Shown here: positions 63,196 to 64,000 of the stretch, one piece after another
Position numbering within the stretch: position 1 is the stretch's first letter
Layout of the letters: the number at the start of each line of letters is the position of its first letter
Origin: Teratosphaeria epicoccoides
Taxonomy: Eukaryota; Ascomycota; Dothideomycetes; Mycosphaerellales; Teratosphaeriaceae
Length of the DNA: 64,000 nt
Assembly (NCBI GenBank): GCA_021401465.1
Contig: JADDMT010000095.1
Span: 47,787-111,786 of the forward strand
Direction of reading: 5' to 3'
Notes under the pieces: generated by a model
The model's database searches: none
What the model was told of the DNA's origin: nothing
What the model saw: the letters and a program-made list of their open reading frames with translations, nothing else
Program-made: the position numbers and the translations under genes

Positions 63196-64000
63196 CTCTC
63201 TCCGATTCCTGCTGTCTCACCTTCCACGACTCCTGGATCAAGGACTGAGCGACTGCGGATCGCTCATCTGTCCCCGTCACACACAAATGATGATGTTCCC
63301 TCGTTGCGGACGCGTGCGACACCGACGTCGACGCGTGCCAATCGATGGTATGCCGTGTGGGATTCGACGTTCCAAGATGCAATATGTAATCAGGTACCGA
63401 ATGAACAAAAGAAAGGGCGACAAGACGCGGGCGATCAGAGAATGACTAAGACAAGAAAGCAGAAGCTAAATAATCAAGATGGGCTGGGCACGAATCACAT
63501 CAAGGTTCTTGATGGAAGCGATACCCGCAGAGTATCAGAGTGTGCGCAAGACGTGGAAGGGGGAAGAAGCGTTGGCCCAGCGCAGAAATTCCCGTCGGCT
63601 CTCCGGGCGTGAGAGGTGTGACGCACATGGACGGAGACGATGATGCACAAGTGGCCATCTGTTGGCACAGCATGAGTGGCCAGGCACAACACGGCACCTC
63701 ACACTTCCCAGCCGGAACACACCTGAGCTGAGGTACATGTATGCTACAAAGCACCCGATTATTCCATCAATCCATCTTCACCTCGCGCATCATGTCACGT
63801 GCAGCGACAGGGTTGTCGCGATAGAGAGGTACCTTGTCCCTGCTCTTCAATTGCATGACGATATGCCGGCCGGCAGAATGTGGCTTGCATGGGATACGTG
63901 TAAACCAGGAGTCGTGATTGATATATAGACATCTCGGCGCGTTTTGCACACGCATCAGTCTCTCAATCCATACATCACCATCCAACCCCCCCCACCCCCC
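63196..64000. other. Upstream region of coiled-coil gene, ending in a poly-C stretch
   Basis: Short frames on both strands have no recognisable domain. The last ~16 bases are C-rich (runs of eight and six C separated by A), a likely assembly-difficult tract. No gene is assigned. Confidence 0.5.

Overview
The window looks like chromosomal DNA of a filamentous ascomycete, probably a dothideomycete. Genes are dense and lie on both strands. Introns are short (about 49-67 nt, GT-AG, with CTGAC-like branch points). Characteristic filamentous-fungal families are present: CFEM, DUF6594, DUF2293, SAT4/rhodopsin, a SnaD-like coiled-coil protein, and GPI-anchored Ser/Thr/Gly-rich proteins. No rRNA, tRNA or CRISPR was found. 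Class assignment is an inference; the eukaryotic, fungal nature is read directly from splice sites and protein families.

Layout. 1-0.7 kb: 3' end of a CIA30-domain gene. 1.2-2.8 kb: F-box protein. 3.2-10.1 kb: a complete-length Ty1/copia LTR retrotransposon with 192-bp LTRs differing at one base, a 5-bp target duplication, and a primer site matching the anticodon arm of initiator tRNA-Met. Its gag-pol frame and an extra 3' reading frame are interrupted only by TAG/TAA codons. 10.4-14.2 kb: two mitochondrial amino-acid catabolism genes (P5C dehydrogenase; branched-chain ketoacid dehydrogenase E2). 14.5-16 kb: VPS26 retromer subunit and a small unknown gene. 17.3-18.8 kb: a decayed SAT4/rhodopsin-family membrane protein gene. 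19.4-22.6 kb: family X DNA polymerase and an ankyrin protein, divergent. 24.1-26 kb: unknown Ala/Ser/Pro-rich coiled-coil protein. 27.8-30.6 kb: DUF6594 membrane protein, a 117-aa basic/beta-type protein and a CFEM protein. 30.8-36.3 kb: Tat-SF1/Cus2 splicing factor, PAF-acetylhydrolase, DUF2293 protein and a GPI-anchored protein. 36.9-37.8 kb: degenerate tandem repeats. 38-42.2 kb: CLF1 and PRP31 splicing factors sharing a 254-bp promoter. 42.6-49.3 kb: a roughly 2,030-residue WG/GW- and KKDKKKK-repeat protein. 51-56 kb: AIF2-like oxidoreductase, a six-cysteine small secreted protein and the HEM25 mitochondrial glycine carrier. 56.4-63.2 kb: a 2,251-residue coiled-coil scaffold.

Themes. Housekeeping genes dominate. 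Three spliceosomal factors fall within 11.4 kb, and several products go to mitochondria (P5CDH, E2, HEM25, probably CIA30). The most unusual object is the retroelement. Its LTRs say it inserted recently, yet 38 in-frame TAG/TAA codons (no TGA, no frameshift) punctuate gag-pol, mostly where a C precedes the codon, and it carries an unrecognised 389-codon frame between pol and the 3' LTR.
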